From Acanthococcus lagerstroemiae (taxonomy: Eukaryota; Arthropoda; Insecta; Hemiptera; Eriococcidae): DNA of 64,000 bases. The stretch's first letter is position 1; each line of letters begins with the position of its first letter. The notes below the pieces were generated by a model that was not told where the DNA came from, did not search any database, and saw nothing but the letters and a program-made list of their open reading frames with translations. The position numbers and the translations under genes were made by a program. Positions 11,391 to 23,700 of this stretch are shown one piece after another. Location of the stretch: positions 22,775,312 to 22,839,311 of the forward strand of contig CM063113.1 of assembly GCA_031841125.1 (NCBI GenBank), in the 5' to 3' direction.

Positions 11391-14099
11391 TTGAGACCGC
11401 TATAGTCCAATCGAAAAAAGGATACCAAAAAATCGTCAAAAAATATTTTCTTGGGATTTTCTGAGGTAACTTATAAAAGCCATCTTAGCTTTGAGAGGAA
11501 AAGGTGCTTTTCCTCTCCAAACTGACAATTTCTGACACATTGATCTTTTTTTTCTATCTTGAAAACTGGAATAAGTGAATCGGTGAGAACCAAAAGGTGA
11601 TCAAGTCCAAAATTGGCAGTTTTGAGTTAGCGACGGAACCTGAGGCATTAAGGCATGGCAGATCGATTGGTGTAGTTGAAATTTCGCTCACGGATCGGGA
11701 GCATATAGTTACTGGCTACGTCACACCCGAAAATTTCATGTTTTGGCATCCGAAAAAAATTCGGAAAGCTCCTTTTTCCAGCTTCGTAACTCATTTGACT
11801 CGAAAATTGGTGATTTAAAAGAAAAAAATTATAATTTTTTCAGCGCTAAACTTTTCTTCATCACCTTCAGGGATGTTTTTACCTTGAAATGAGACCAAGT
11901 CTAAAATGATCCACATTAGTGTGGGAAGAAATCTCATGCAATTTCCAGCCGTAATATTCACTTCTGGTTACCACTGAGAATCAAGAGAAGCTAAGTCCAA
12001 AAACTCTGAGCAGCTGTATCTGGGATATTCTTGAATTTTTTTCCCCGCAATACCTTTCAAAATTGTTTTTTGTGGTCCCCTTTCACTGCCCCAAACCATG
12101 TTTCTGACAAATTTTCGGTTTTTATAAAAATCAGTTTTTTGCTTCTCCTGAAAAGTGTGAAAAATGGACTTAACCCCTTTTGATTCTCATAAATTCAAGT
12201 ACAGAGCGCATCAAATCGATGAGAATGACTCTAAGCTATCAGATGATTTTTACATTCTGACTTTTCAAGCGTGTTAGAAAAATAAAAATGTGAGACAAAA
12301 TTTCAAAATGGAATTATTTTAAAATAGCGAAGAATAACTTCAAGAGCTAATAATGGTTATTCAGGTCAAGATAACTTATCAAGATCATAGAGGAGATGAG
12401 CACCATATTCCACCCGAACAGACAGTAAGCTGCATCCAGGCGATATTCGATTTATTTCGATGAATCGAATGGGATGAGTTTTTATTGAAACCAGGAAAAT
12501 TAATGGAAATCCTCGTTATTTAGAAATGTGTACAGATTTCTTCTCAAAAATGGAGAAAGCCAGTGGCATAATTATGGTGGGTCGAAATTAAACAAGTTTT
12601 TTTCAATAAATTAAATTAAGACAACTGAAGAAAGAGGGGAAAGATTTTTGATAACGGAGAACCGCCAAAATATTGGTATAACTACGCTACTGGAGAAAGC
12701 CCTTTCAAATTAGAATTTCTCAACTAAGAATTTCCCGTCTCAAGAAAATGAATAACGTTCCTCCCAATGTTTCAATAATAAAAATAAAGAAATATGTTAC
12801 CGTTTGTTCTTCAAAACGAAAAGAGGAACACTTTCTCGTTTAAGGACAATACGTTTTCCTTTTGTACAAAAAGAAATAATTCTAACAGGAAAAGAAATAT
12901 GCTGTGTTTCAAAAAATAGGTGATTAAGTTTCCTGGACAATAACGCGAGATAAAAATATTCATTTCTTGAACTCTAAGAATTGCGTTCAGTTCCTCAAGG
13001 GAAGAAAAAAAAAATCTTGGTTTTTCTAGAGTGAAAGACATTTTACTTTCTTCTATTTCCTTTTCCATTCTTGCTGGAGAGAATTTCATCCTCTTACTAA
13101 GGTCAGAGGAAAACAAACAGATAATTTTCATGGGAAAGTTCCTGTACGCAGAAATCGAAGCCCTAAATCTCCATACAGGGGCGTAACGACTAAAGGGAGT
13201 TCCTCTCTCAAGTCGACCAGTTGGGAAAAAATAAGAGAGAGTACCTCTCAAGTTGGGACATTCCCATTGAAAAAGTCCAAAACTAACCCATTTTTTAAAA
13301 CAATAAATTCAAAAAACTCAAAAATTGTTGGCGCTTGCTCAGCTTACGAGAACTAGTCATTTCAATCGGAAACATTCAACTTTTTTCAAAACTGCAGGTT
13401 GGATAGTTAGCTCTTCTCGAAAACTGAATAGAAAATACGTCCTCTGTTTTTTTTTTGTTTTCTTTTTGTATAAGCAATTTTGAAAGGTTTTAATTAGATC
13501 CAGAATTTTACTCCAAGAAAAAAATATTAATGTTCGTTAAGTTATTCATTGTGAAATTTTTCAGGAAAGTGAGTAGAATAGTGAAATAAAAAAATTAATC
13601 TTCCGGGACAGTAAGTAACATTATCTGAATGAATCGTCACATCAGTTCTGAAGAATCATTTGTCGATAAGATATAGCTTAAAAAGTTAAAGAAAATATGT
13701 TGTGTCCAAAGTTTTTATTTCGTAAAGACGTCCTTCGAGTTGGAAAAACCCAACTGAAAAAGGTGCGAAAACAATCGATTTTCGCCATTTGTTTCAACTC
13801 AAATCAGTAGAAAAATCTGAGGAAATTTTTTCCGCGAGTAGGCACATACACTTCGGAAGATCGTGGCCTTCCGCTCCAGATTCAATTTCCATCACTACAC
13901 GCTCTTGACTGAACTCTGAACTGCTACTCAAAAAGACGAAGGTTAAAGACTTAAGTCTTCAAAACTGACTTCGTGTGAGAAGAGATCACGAGAAATGTAG
14001 TTTTATCAAAACCAGTAAATATTCATAAATCACAAATTTATATACAGGTAAATTATTTTTCTTGGGGGGAGGGGCAGGAAATAGGAAAGTTTTCGGGAT
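11391..14099. other. No gene seen
   Basis: No supported gene or bounded element. Short open frames at 11,597-11,818 (plus) and 12,811-13,251 (minus) have no recognisable domain; the latter arises in a pyrimidine/purine-rich repetitive context with many TTTCTT and AAGAAA words and is treated as chance. Confidence 0.4.
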
Positions 14100-14325
14100 C
14101 TAGTTGGCCGAGTGGATATAGCGCGTTGGTCTCGGAATCCGGAGGTTCCGGGTTCGAGCCTACGTAGCATCTCACTACATTTCGACCTAGGCCGGTTTTT
14201 CAGCAAGAAGAAAAGAGGACTAAGACAGGAAACAGCCATAACAGCCTCCTCGATGTCTCTGAAGTAATGCTCGAAAGGGTGGATTCCAGGGCTCGGGTAG
14301 AGAGTACAATTAGAAAAGAGGTACG
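14100..14325 (+). mobile_element. tRNA-derived SINE
   Basis: A tRNA-like head with RNA polymerase III box A (TGGCCGAGTGG, 14,105-14,115) and box B (GGTTCGAGCC, 14,151-14,160) is followed by a non-tRNA body and a tail of about 55 bp (GCTCGAAAGGGTGGATTCC...). The same head-body-tail order occurs at 49,431-49,647. It lies downstream of the P450 gene and transcribes in the opposite direction. Its own target duplication was not resolved, so the 3' limit is approximate. Confidence 0.75.
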
Positions 14326-14418
14326 TAGGTTTCAAATTTTTGACTTTGCTGAATTTTTCACAGCAGAATACGCCACTACCACATAGTTGCAGAGTATACC
14401 GGGTACCATGCAACTGAA

Positions 14419-14424
14419 TTTATT
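14419..14424 (-). promoter_or_regulatory. Candidate poly(A) signal of the P450 gene
   Basis: AATAAA on the minus strand, about 165 bases beyond the P450 stop codon, at a plausible 3'UTR distance. It is the clearest canonical hexamer there. Usage is inferred. Confidence 0.45.
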
Positions 14425-14439
14425 TATCGAATGATAACT

Positions 14440-14540
14440 TTGAACTTAACATACAACTCAATCATTGTCTGGTCAAATGACTTCGAACTTAACGCACAAC
14501 TGAATCATTTTCTGATCGTATGACTTCGAACTTAGAACTT
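14440..14540. repeat. ~45-bp direct repeats in P450 3'UTR
   Basis: Two near-copies and a third partial copy of a unit containing GACTTCGAACTTA, CAACTGAATCATT and CTGGTCAAATGA variants. They fall between the stop codon and the candidate poly(A) signal, so they would be in the mature 3'UTR if that signal is used. Confidence 0.6.
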
Positions 14541-14587
14541 TAGCGATTATGGAACAATTCGATTAATGTTGCATCATTAATTTTAAT

Positions 14588-14754
14588 TTATATTCTCCTT
14601 TCGACGAATTGCAGCTTGATGCCGTTTACGAGCGTGAAGAATTTTCTGGGTTCATATTCCAGCGAAGCTTTGCAATCAGGATGGATTGATACTTCATATT
14701 TCGAGAGCATACTCACAATCGCAACTTCCAGCAAAAGTTTGACCAGTTTTTCCC
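14588..14754 (-). CDS. P450 coding exon 4 (C-terminus, stop)
   Basis: Begins after acceptor GATTCAG, completes the heme-loop glycine G460 and encodes helix L and the C-terminal strand (AIVSMLSKYEVSIHP ... GIKLQFVERRI), ending in TAA at 14,588-14,590. Length and pattern match the normal P450 C-terminus. Confidence 0.88.
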
Positions 14755-17700
14755 CTGAATCAAGTAACAATTAATATAATGTTAAAACGTTTATAAATTA
14801 GTTTTCGAAATCAGTAACTAATACTGAAAAGCTAACCTATGCAGCTTCTGGGTCCTCCTGAGAAAGGAAGATAACAATACGGATGTCGAGATTTTTTCGC
14901 TTCCTCTTCAAAACGATCCGGATCAAACGTTTCCGGTTGAGGATAGAATTCAGGATCGTAATGCATTCCACTCACTGAAATCAACACGAGGATCCCCTCC
15001 TCCACAACCATATTAGTGCCAGAGAGGACGCCTGTTTTGTTGCATATTCTCGATATTTCAGGGGTTGTAGGGTATTTTCTGAAAGTTTCTGAAAATGTTC
15101 AACGAGTGTTTGGGCATAATTTAAAAGTATTATTAAGTTCATGTTTTCTAATATCGCATTGAAATTTACCTAAGAGCACATTTTTCAGGTAAGTCATCGC
15201 ACGTAGATTATCATAATTAATTAAACCATCAGACTGGTCCAGTTGCTCGTCAATTTCTTCGTGCAGTCGACGTTGTACGGAGGAATTGTACGCGATTTCA
15301 TACAAGGCACAGCAAAATGTCGTGTTTATAACGCACATAGCAAGCATGGTTGGCACAATGGTGTACAGCATGGCGAATAACAAATCATCAGGCTGTAAGT
15401 CCTCTGTAATTTGAATCATGTTTCTAATAAATGACAAGGCAAAGTTACGAAAAATGATGATCTCCATTTATTGATTTCCCACTAATCTACAAGCAGGTCC
15501 ATAACCAGCTCTGCCACCTCCTTGGAAGGGGAGGAGGAACAATTTAAGGCAATTTTTCCTACATAATGCATTTGCTCTGCAATTTTCAAATCCTGCAGTT
15601 GAATTCGGTGATCGGTACTATATTATTGGCGAGAGGGAGAGGGATGGTTCAACTCAGCAACAGGTATGTTTTTAACAACAATTAAAAAGTAGACAGAAAA
15701 ATTCGAGCATTTTCTGAAGGGAGGTGACAAGAAATTTTCCAGGTTGCGGGCCTGTTTTCAACACTGACGAAGACGGGTTTTGTATAAAGGGGTATAATAG
15801 CAGCGATTTGCGTTTTCATACCCCATTTTAACACAGAATTGATATCCCGGGTAGACTGGATGTGCACCATAATGATTCCCGGAGACGAATGAAAAGAAAG
15901 AGTGGTAGCACGATTGAGTTCTCCAAAGTCTTGATATCGCTTTGAGAACCCGAGAAAATCGCAAATGAAATGGCTCGAAATGAAATTACATAATTAAAGT
16001 GAAAATTGCTAGTCCAACGACCCACGCCAAAACTTGTTTTACGCATACTTAAATTTCCTTCTGTTTAGCAATTTGCCTGGTTGACTGTCTATTTGTCAGG
16101 CAGACAGTCATTTAGGTGGCCAGCTAGTCAGTCTGTCTGCCAAGGAGTCATTAAGGTGGTCGTTCAATCCGTCAATCTGCTGGTCTGTTAGTTAACAGTT
16201 TGTCTGACCATCTACCAGGCATAGGTATCAATTATTCGAAGTAATAAAAAGAAAGTTCGACAAAAAGTGTCGCGGAACTAAATTCTGTGTAGCCTACTTA
16301 GTTTGTAGGGCATATTGTAGAACGTCCTAAAAGTCTCAAAGAATTCCATACAGCCCCCCCCCCCTAGGGAGCAGAACACTTCGAAAATAGACTTTCGGTC
16401 ATGATAGTTCTGCTTTTTTGGTCACCTTTCAATAAGAACACCTCCTCGAAAATAAACTTTCGATCATGAGTATTGCGGTTTTTTTTTTGGTCACCTTTCA
16501 ATTACTACTCAAGTATTCAAGAGAATTGATTTTTTTTTCACTTTCTGTTTCGAAAAGGTTAGGATAGCTTAGGAATATTATTTGTTTCATATGCATACCT
16601 ATAAAGTTGGCAGTATGATGTGGTAATATTAGAAAATGGGAGAAATATAGATCAATACCCGGTGATCTTAACTTTTATAGACAGGGGAAAGGAACATTTT
16701 CAAAGCATCATGAATTTCATTCACGATGATTGGTGACGAACTGATTAACCAGAAGGCCTTCTCCCCTATGTTCTCATGATACAGCTGGCATCGTTCTAAT
16801 TTTGTCGGCGGTGGGGGCCACAAAAATCTGAGCCTGCTATGGAGAAGAAAAGAAGAAAGATTCTAAACGAAATGAAATCAAGTACGTACAAGAATATTAC
16901 ATGACCACAGAAGAAACAAATGAAAAGCAAATAGGTAAGGATAAGTGATAAGTAAAAGATAGCCCACACTCAAAATTGATAACGAAATCTAGCCAAGCAA
17001 CGCACTTTTGCTTCTAAATGTAATCAGCATTACGCACGCTAATGGTTTGCTCAGGAACTAATAAATCCCACTATAAGGGATCCTCAATGTATAGTTTTCG
17101 ATACACATTCTGAGTTTTTGAATCAGTAAACAACACTAAACCGTGACTTTTGATACGCAATTTCAGAAGAAAACATTTTTTTTTTTTTTGAGACAAGAAA
17201 CTTACAATCAGCTAAGGAGCCCTACTTTCCCAGACAAATCTGAAGCCCATCAGTTTCGAAGGTCCTCATAATTTCATTTTAAGATGTAAATTTCGAACAG
17301 TCTTAGACTATACCAATCATTTTCAACGCGGAATTTAGGAAGTGAAGAGTTTATTTCGAAGACTACAGGGGCCCGATAGCAATCGCACGAGAATCTTCCA
17401 GGAGGCGAATTAACTCGGTTCTTGTTTCCTCTTGGCTCCCAAAAATGTAAAAGATTCAACTCAAAGGAAACTTACTACTTTCCATGTTTTCAATAAATAA
17501 GTGGACTTGCTACTCAACCAGTTCCACGTCGTGAGATTATACATTTTTTAAGATTTTTAAAATGTAACATGGTTTATAGATCCATACGGATTTTACCAAA
17601 ATCACTGCTTCAGACGAAAATTTTCTAAAAATTTAGTTTTGAATTTAGAGACAAGTTTTCTAATGAAGATATTCGGAATTCTACCTACTTTCAAGACTTT

Positions 17701-20700
17701 AGTTGGTGATGAGTGATGGCCGTCTTTTTCTTTTTTGTCACAATAAAGTGATTTCAGAAACATCTTCATGCAGTGGCGTAGCCAAGGGGGAGTCCCTTTG
17801 AGATTTCATCAAATAGCGGTTTTCTAATTTTAGCACCCTCTCTAACACCCATTCTCCCTTTGGTTAAGATCAGACCCCATCTTCGAACACTAGGCTGGCT
17901 ACGCCATAGTCTTTATGAAAATTCGAAGGTTAAACTTCAGGCCATTGGCGGTGCATGTTTATATTACAAGGGGGAAAAAAAGAAGGAAAACTAGATCAAA
18001 GGATAGCTCGCATTATTTGAAAATTTGGAGAATAACAGACTGCCTTCTGTTCGAAAGAATTTTCGGAAATATGTGTTCTTTGTGTTGAGATGGCTATGCG
18101 GGTTGCCGCTCTAAGGTTGTCTACACTGGTGCCTAGCCTATCGCCTAACCCAAATTCCGACCGAGTTGGTGCTCTCTCTCTCTTCACTTGAGTAACGAGT
18201 TCGGTGAACGACAGATGACGCTTACGACGCTATAATGTTCAACTAGGTGCCTTATTAATACACGAAGTTCATTAAACCGGTATTTGTTGTTTCAACAGAG
18301 TGTTTCAAGAAGGAGTCGGGGGCTTGTACTTCCCCTCCTCCACTAGATGTCTTCACTTTGACTTTTTCAGAAGGTTTTCAAGCAACTCAAGATCAAGTTC
18401 GAAACAATATTGCTGAAATTTAGATGGTAATTCAACTCAAAAGTAAATTTTTATACAGTTAAGATTATGAAGCAGGTACACAAGATGAAACAAATATCTA
18501 AAAGGTAACTTAATCTACCATAAAGGGTCAGGAAATGCCTACCTCGATCTTATTTTCATTCACGAAATCGAGACGGACGAACATGCCAAAATAGCAAGGT
18601 CATCAGCTCTAATTTTTATTTCAGTAAAAAATGTCTGTCCCTATAGAAAAGAGCTCGAATGTATCAAAGACTATGGAATTTCAGAAATGGGAGTTTCTTA
18701 GGGCACTGACTTCGAATATTTTATCAGATCATGGCCGGCGAATCCTTGGATGCAAACATGTGCCTGCACCTGATTGAAAAATCCCTTAATGCCTACTTTT
18801 TTCGAAAAGAAAAACAACACACAAATTGACCACTCAGATTAAAATTTAAAAACAACAAAATTATGATGATAACTGGTAACTCACCCCAAAAATTACCCCC
18901 TACCCATGTCAATGGTTGCCACATGTCGCCGAATTATGAAATTTTTGAGTTTGCACTTGCTTGGAAAATGAAAAAGTGCCAACTATGGACGAGATATTGA
19001 TCCAGCTTCGATCTTATGCCTCAAAGTCCAAATTTTACAATTGAGGACAAAATTGATTCAACGTGGAAACATGGATAACGTAGAAATCGCAACGGGTGTT
19101 TTCTTGGTTACCGATTTCAAATACTTATTTGATTAGATTTTCAATCAGTTCTCGATCCAAGCCTATGTGCTCATTTCGAGTGAGGGATTTTATGTCGCCT
19201 ATCTGAGCAAGAGAAAGAATCTGACATCTCGATATTTTATCCAAGACTTTATTAAGACCTTGCAAAGAGGCCCATAAACAGGGAGGGCTAAATGTGGGCA
19301 GTGCCTCCCTCTATGAAAGCAGAAAAACTATTATTAATAACTTCATTCGCCTGCGAGTACCACACTCCTTGTATCAGCCTGTATTCCCTTGCGAGCATCA
19401 CGTTCCTTGTACCAGCCTGCGAGCACTACGCGCTGCTAGTGCATCATCTTGCAGACGAGTCTGCAGCCACGGGAGAGCATTTTCATGTCTGCTCCGCGGA
19501 CTGCGCCGACATGAGAATGTCGTCGTCCGCTACGCTCCGCAGAACACATTGCGCTCCATTTTTTTTGGCGCACTCATTTTTAACGTTCTTTTCGTCATGC
19601 TCCAAAGTAACGCTTTTTTCCATTGTGTGCCAAAGTACAGACATAAAAATTTCAGAACTCTACCCTATCAATTAGCCTCACAAAAATCTTCATAAATATT
19701 TTCCCTCCCTGAAACGCTAGTTATGGACCTGTTGCGAAGACTCTCCAAAACCCTAAGAGAGTATTTGAGACCTTTCAAGAACTCAGTTAGCGGCTCTTTA
19801 GTACTCGGTTCGTATTTGTTAGGTCTCTCTGAGACGTCGATAATGAGATTCGTCATAACTCTGCGACGATTCTCAGAGTTTTATCTTGACAAGATTCATC
19901 AGGATTTCTTTGAGACCTAGCCGATCCATCAGGAATCGCAAGATTCAGAGAAGGCTTAGGTATACAAAATCGTTTTAGGTAACATGCGTTAATACTCGTT
20001 GAACATATCTGTTAACACTATCTTCAAACACTTTGAGACTTTGGTTAGAAGTTAGAAAGTAAAATTTCCCCGTTACTTGAAAGAACGAGGTCTTAGACTA
20101 AAATTGAAGGAAATTTATCCCATCAGAGGAGACGTTTTCAATCATACACACACGAATATAAATCGGTCATTGTTTGCGTTTTTCGAATAACATTAATTTT
20201 GATTGGGTGGGGGGGATCTATGAGCTCTATTTTACGACTATCGAAAATTAATTATCTTTTGAGAATAATGAGATTAAACATTGTCACAACTTATTTAATC
20301 ATTCTATACTTCATTCCGTCGTCCTGTGACTGAATGGTACCATGCCCGCTTCGTAATCATTGCGTCTCGGATTCGAGTCCCACCGGCGCCGGAAAGCTAA
20401 TGTTATTTGAATACCCTTCCTGATATCCTGCGAACACGCCTACTACAGTATCAGTCAAGGTGGGAAAGATAGCGCGCCCTATAACCCCGCCAGTTTGAAC
20501 GAACAAGGCATTACAATCGCAGGACGTGTTACCACCAGATCAGAAGGATTCGGTACTGTATGAGTAGATATAAAAAGCCGGTCCGAAACCACACAACGGA
20601 CTATGCTAAGCGCCACTGACGTCACGATGCAACGAGTTCGCGTGGACAGTTCGGTACTAGGTAATTAAGGGACTATATGTTTAATGTATTTCGGATGGAA

Positions 20701-23700
20701 TTTGAAGTCGTTTCGCGTGTGAATATTTTTAATCACGTGTTTGTGAAGTAAAGGTGGGAAGTATTAAGTGAGAGATATTTTCGTTGAATATTTTTAACTG
20801 AATATTTAAAATTTCGCGCGCGTTGATGTTTGTATGTTGTTAATGGGGTAGGTGATTAAGGAGGTGATTTCTTAATGAGATCTTAATTGTTTATGTGTGT
20901 TATATTTACGGCGGGATGATTTTTAATAGTGGTGGCGGTTAAATTATTTATTTTTCCTCGCGTTTTCGGATTTTATTTTACATTATGGCGGAACTCATAT
21001 GCGGTGAGACATGTGTGTTTTTAGCATCAAATCTGAGGTTAGGATGTTTTAATGATAAAGTGGGAGATACTTGCATGAAATATTTGTACTTTACCCGAAT
21101 TACTCTCAAGTATAAAGAGATAGCCTTCTGCCTGGAAGTTGGAAGTTTTGATGGAGGAAGCGTCAGCTTCTTTGTCTATACTCCCCATCTTGCTCTAATT
21201 AACATAAATTAATTAAATGAGAGATACTTGTATTTTACCCGAATTACATTTGAGTGGAGGGGATGTCAAACGAAGGATGAATGCGGTGAACATTTACCCG
21301 AATTACTCTCGAGTATAAGGAGATAGCCTTCAGCCTGGGAGTTAGAAATTGCTGAGACAAGAGAGTCCCTCGTTTGACGCGACAGCGTCAACGATGGACC
21401 TCTCTATGTCTCCCTGTTAAATTTAGAACAGTATCAACCTATCAATCCTGAATTAATTTTCGAATCGAATTTGATAGCCATCTACCAACCCGAGACAAGA
21501 GAGTCCCTCGTTAGACGCGGTAGCGTCAACGATGGACCTCTCAGTGTCTCGCAATTAAATTTGAGTATATCCAATCATTATTATTATTATTAATTTTGCA
21601 AATCTCCGAATCGAATCGAAAAATATCAGATACATGGACATGTATGCTATTTTCACTCGATGCAGTCAACGGACGAGTCAATTTCACATTTTTACCGTTA
21701 AAAGTAGCGTTTTAGATTCGATAAACTACCCCACCTTGGACATGCATGCTATTTTCACACAAAGCAGTCAACAGGCGAAACATGTCTTTAGACTTTTTTC
21801 GCATAAAGTAGACTCGACCTGCAACAATTAGCGAGCGTGACACTTGACGCTTCGAGTGTGCGGCTCCAAGCCCAGGGCAATTAGTATCAATCGACTTCTA
21901 ATGTGCATATTGTATGCGGTGGACATTGAGTATACAAGGAGATATCCTTTTGCCTGGGAGATGAGAGTTTTAGCGGAAAAAGCGTCAGCTCCGTTGCCTA
22001 TACTCTCCATCTCGCCCTAATTAATATTAATTAAATGGGAGGCATTTACATGAAATATTTGTATTTTATCCAAATTACTCCCGAGTATAGTAAGGAGTTA
22101 GCCCTCAACCTGGGAGATGAGAGTCCCAATTAAGCTATTGAGCCTAATGAATATTAAAAAATGAAATAATTTTCGCAAAATCCTCGAATTTTTGAATCAG
22201 AGTCATGTTTTATATTCAATTTGAAAAATCCTCTGTAATTACCTCCGAATAACAGGTTTTCATCAAATATCTGTAAATCCTCAAGACTATAATGCTATGT
22301 GCACATCGTTGGTATGCAGCAAAAGTACCGTTTGATTTAGGCTTTCGCTCCCATTGTCAGTGGTTTTTTTACATAAATTACAAAATACTCGCTAGTCTTC
22401 CAAGATAGTGATTCTGTTCCAAGTACGTTTAGGATTGCTTCAATGCTATTTCTCTTCAAAAAACGTACCTAAAATTCTCCTTATTTAAAGTCTTAAATCT
22501 CAGACAAATGAGCATGTGTTTGAAAATGAATTTTGAGCATGTATACAGAGTGTCCTCGATGATTCTAGCTAGCATATAGGGCGTCCCAAAGTCAAAGTAG
22601 GAGGCGGATAAAGCAGAGAGCTATTAAAATTGAGAGCTAAAATAGTCCTAACAGTCTCCCTGACCTCTCTCGGAGGAAAGAATCTATAGAACTTGCTATA
22701 TGAAGATCCATTTTCCTTCCATATTGACCTATAATAGCCTGCTATCTGGGAGATGAGATGAGTTTAGATGGCTGAATAAATGAATGATTCGTTACAAATG
22801 ATGAGATATTTCGCTTCTAGATGGAGAATATTTTCGCTAATGAGATGGTCAAATAACACGATGAAGAAACTACCGTTGATTTAGGCTTTTGCAACAGTTA
22901 CCAGTTCGAAATTGTCAGGTCTATTGATAGGTAGACATTCCTGGAATGCAAAACACCATTACTTTGCGCGAATTACTACCCATTTGTTATGAATTTAGGC
23001 TTGGTCCCCAGGCTCGATAGTATTTCAACCAGCGTGCGATACTCGCTGGTCTTCCAACATACTGATTCTATTCCAAGTATGTTTAGGGTTGATTCTATGC
23101 TATTTCACCTCAAAAAACGTATCTAAAATTCTCAATATTTAAAGTCTTAAATCTCAGACAAGTGAGCATGTATGTTTGAAAATGAATTTCAACCATGTAT
23201 ACAGCGAGTATTCTCGATTATTCTAGCCAGCTTATAGGATGTCCCAAACTCAAAGTAGGAGGTGGATAAACAGAGAGCTATTAAATTGAAAGCTAAGATA
23301 GTCCAAACAGTCTCCCTAACCTCTCTCGGGGGCAATGCTTGAAAGGGTATATTCCAGAGCTCGGGGTTGTGAGCAAAATGAAAAGGAGGGCGTTGTTAGA
23401 GTTTATATCTCAGATCAGTGGATTTAATGGAGACAGGGGAGATGAGCAATAGGAAAGAATCTATAGAACTTGATACGCGAAGATCCATTTTCCTTCCATA
23501 TTGACCTATGATAGCCCGGTATCCGGGAGATGAGCTGAGTTTAGATGGCTGAGTACTTAGACCTCGAGTTTATAATGACAAAACCTAAAAGAATGAGTTG
23601 CATACATACATAATACAGACGTTTTTTGAAATTTGCTCAACAATTGATTCCAACGGTTTATATGTATACCATTAAAAAGAATGTGGATAAGCGGCTATTT

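Noticed and set aside
12811..13251. 146-residue minus-strand gene
   Set aside because: Lies in pyrimidine-rich sequence (Phe/Leu/Ser/Lys bias) with no domain, no splice partner and no conserved motif visible.
14100..14170. Functional tRNA gene
   Set aside because: Boxes A and B are present, but the acceptor arms do not pair properly and a SINE body and tail follow; the copy at 49.4 kb has the same structure.
15682..16046. Extra P450 exon in intron 1
   Set aside because: The four exons already join in phase to a full-length protein with no missing segment; these frames do not resemble any P450 region.
20320..20392. Functional tRNA gene
   Set aside because: Same reasoning: tRNA-like head leading directly into a non-tRNA body, and box A is imperfect.
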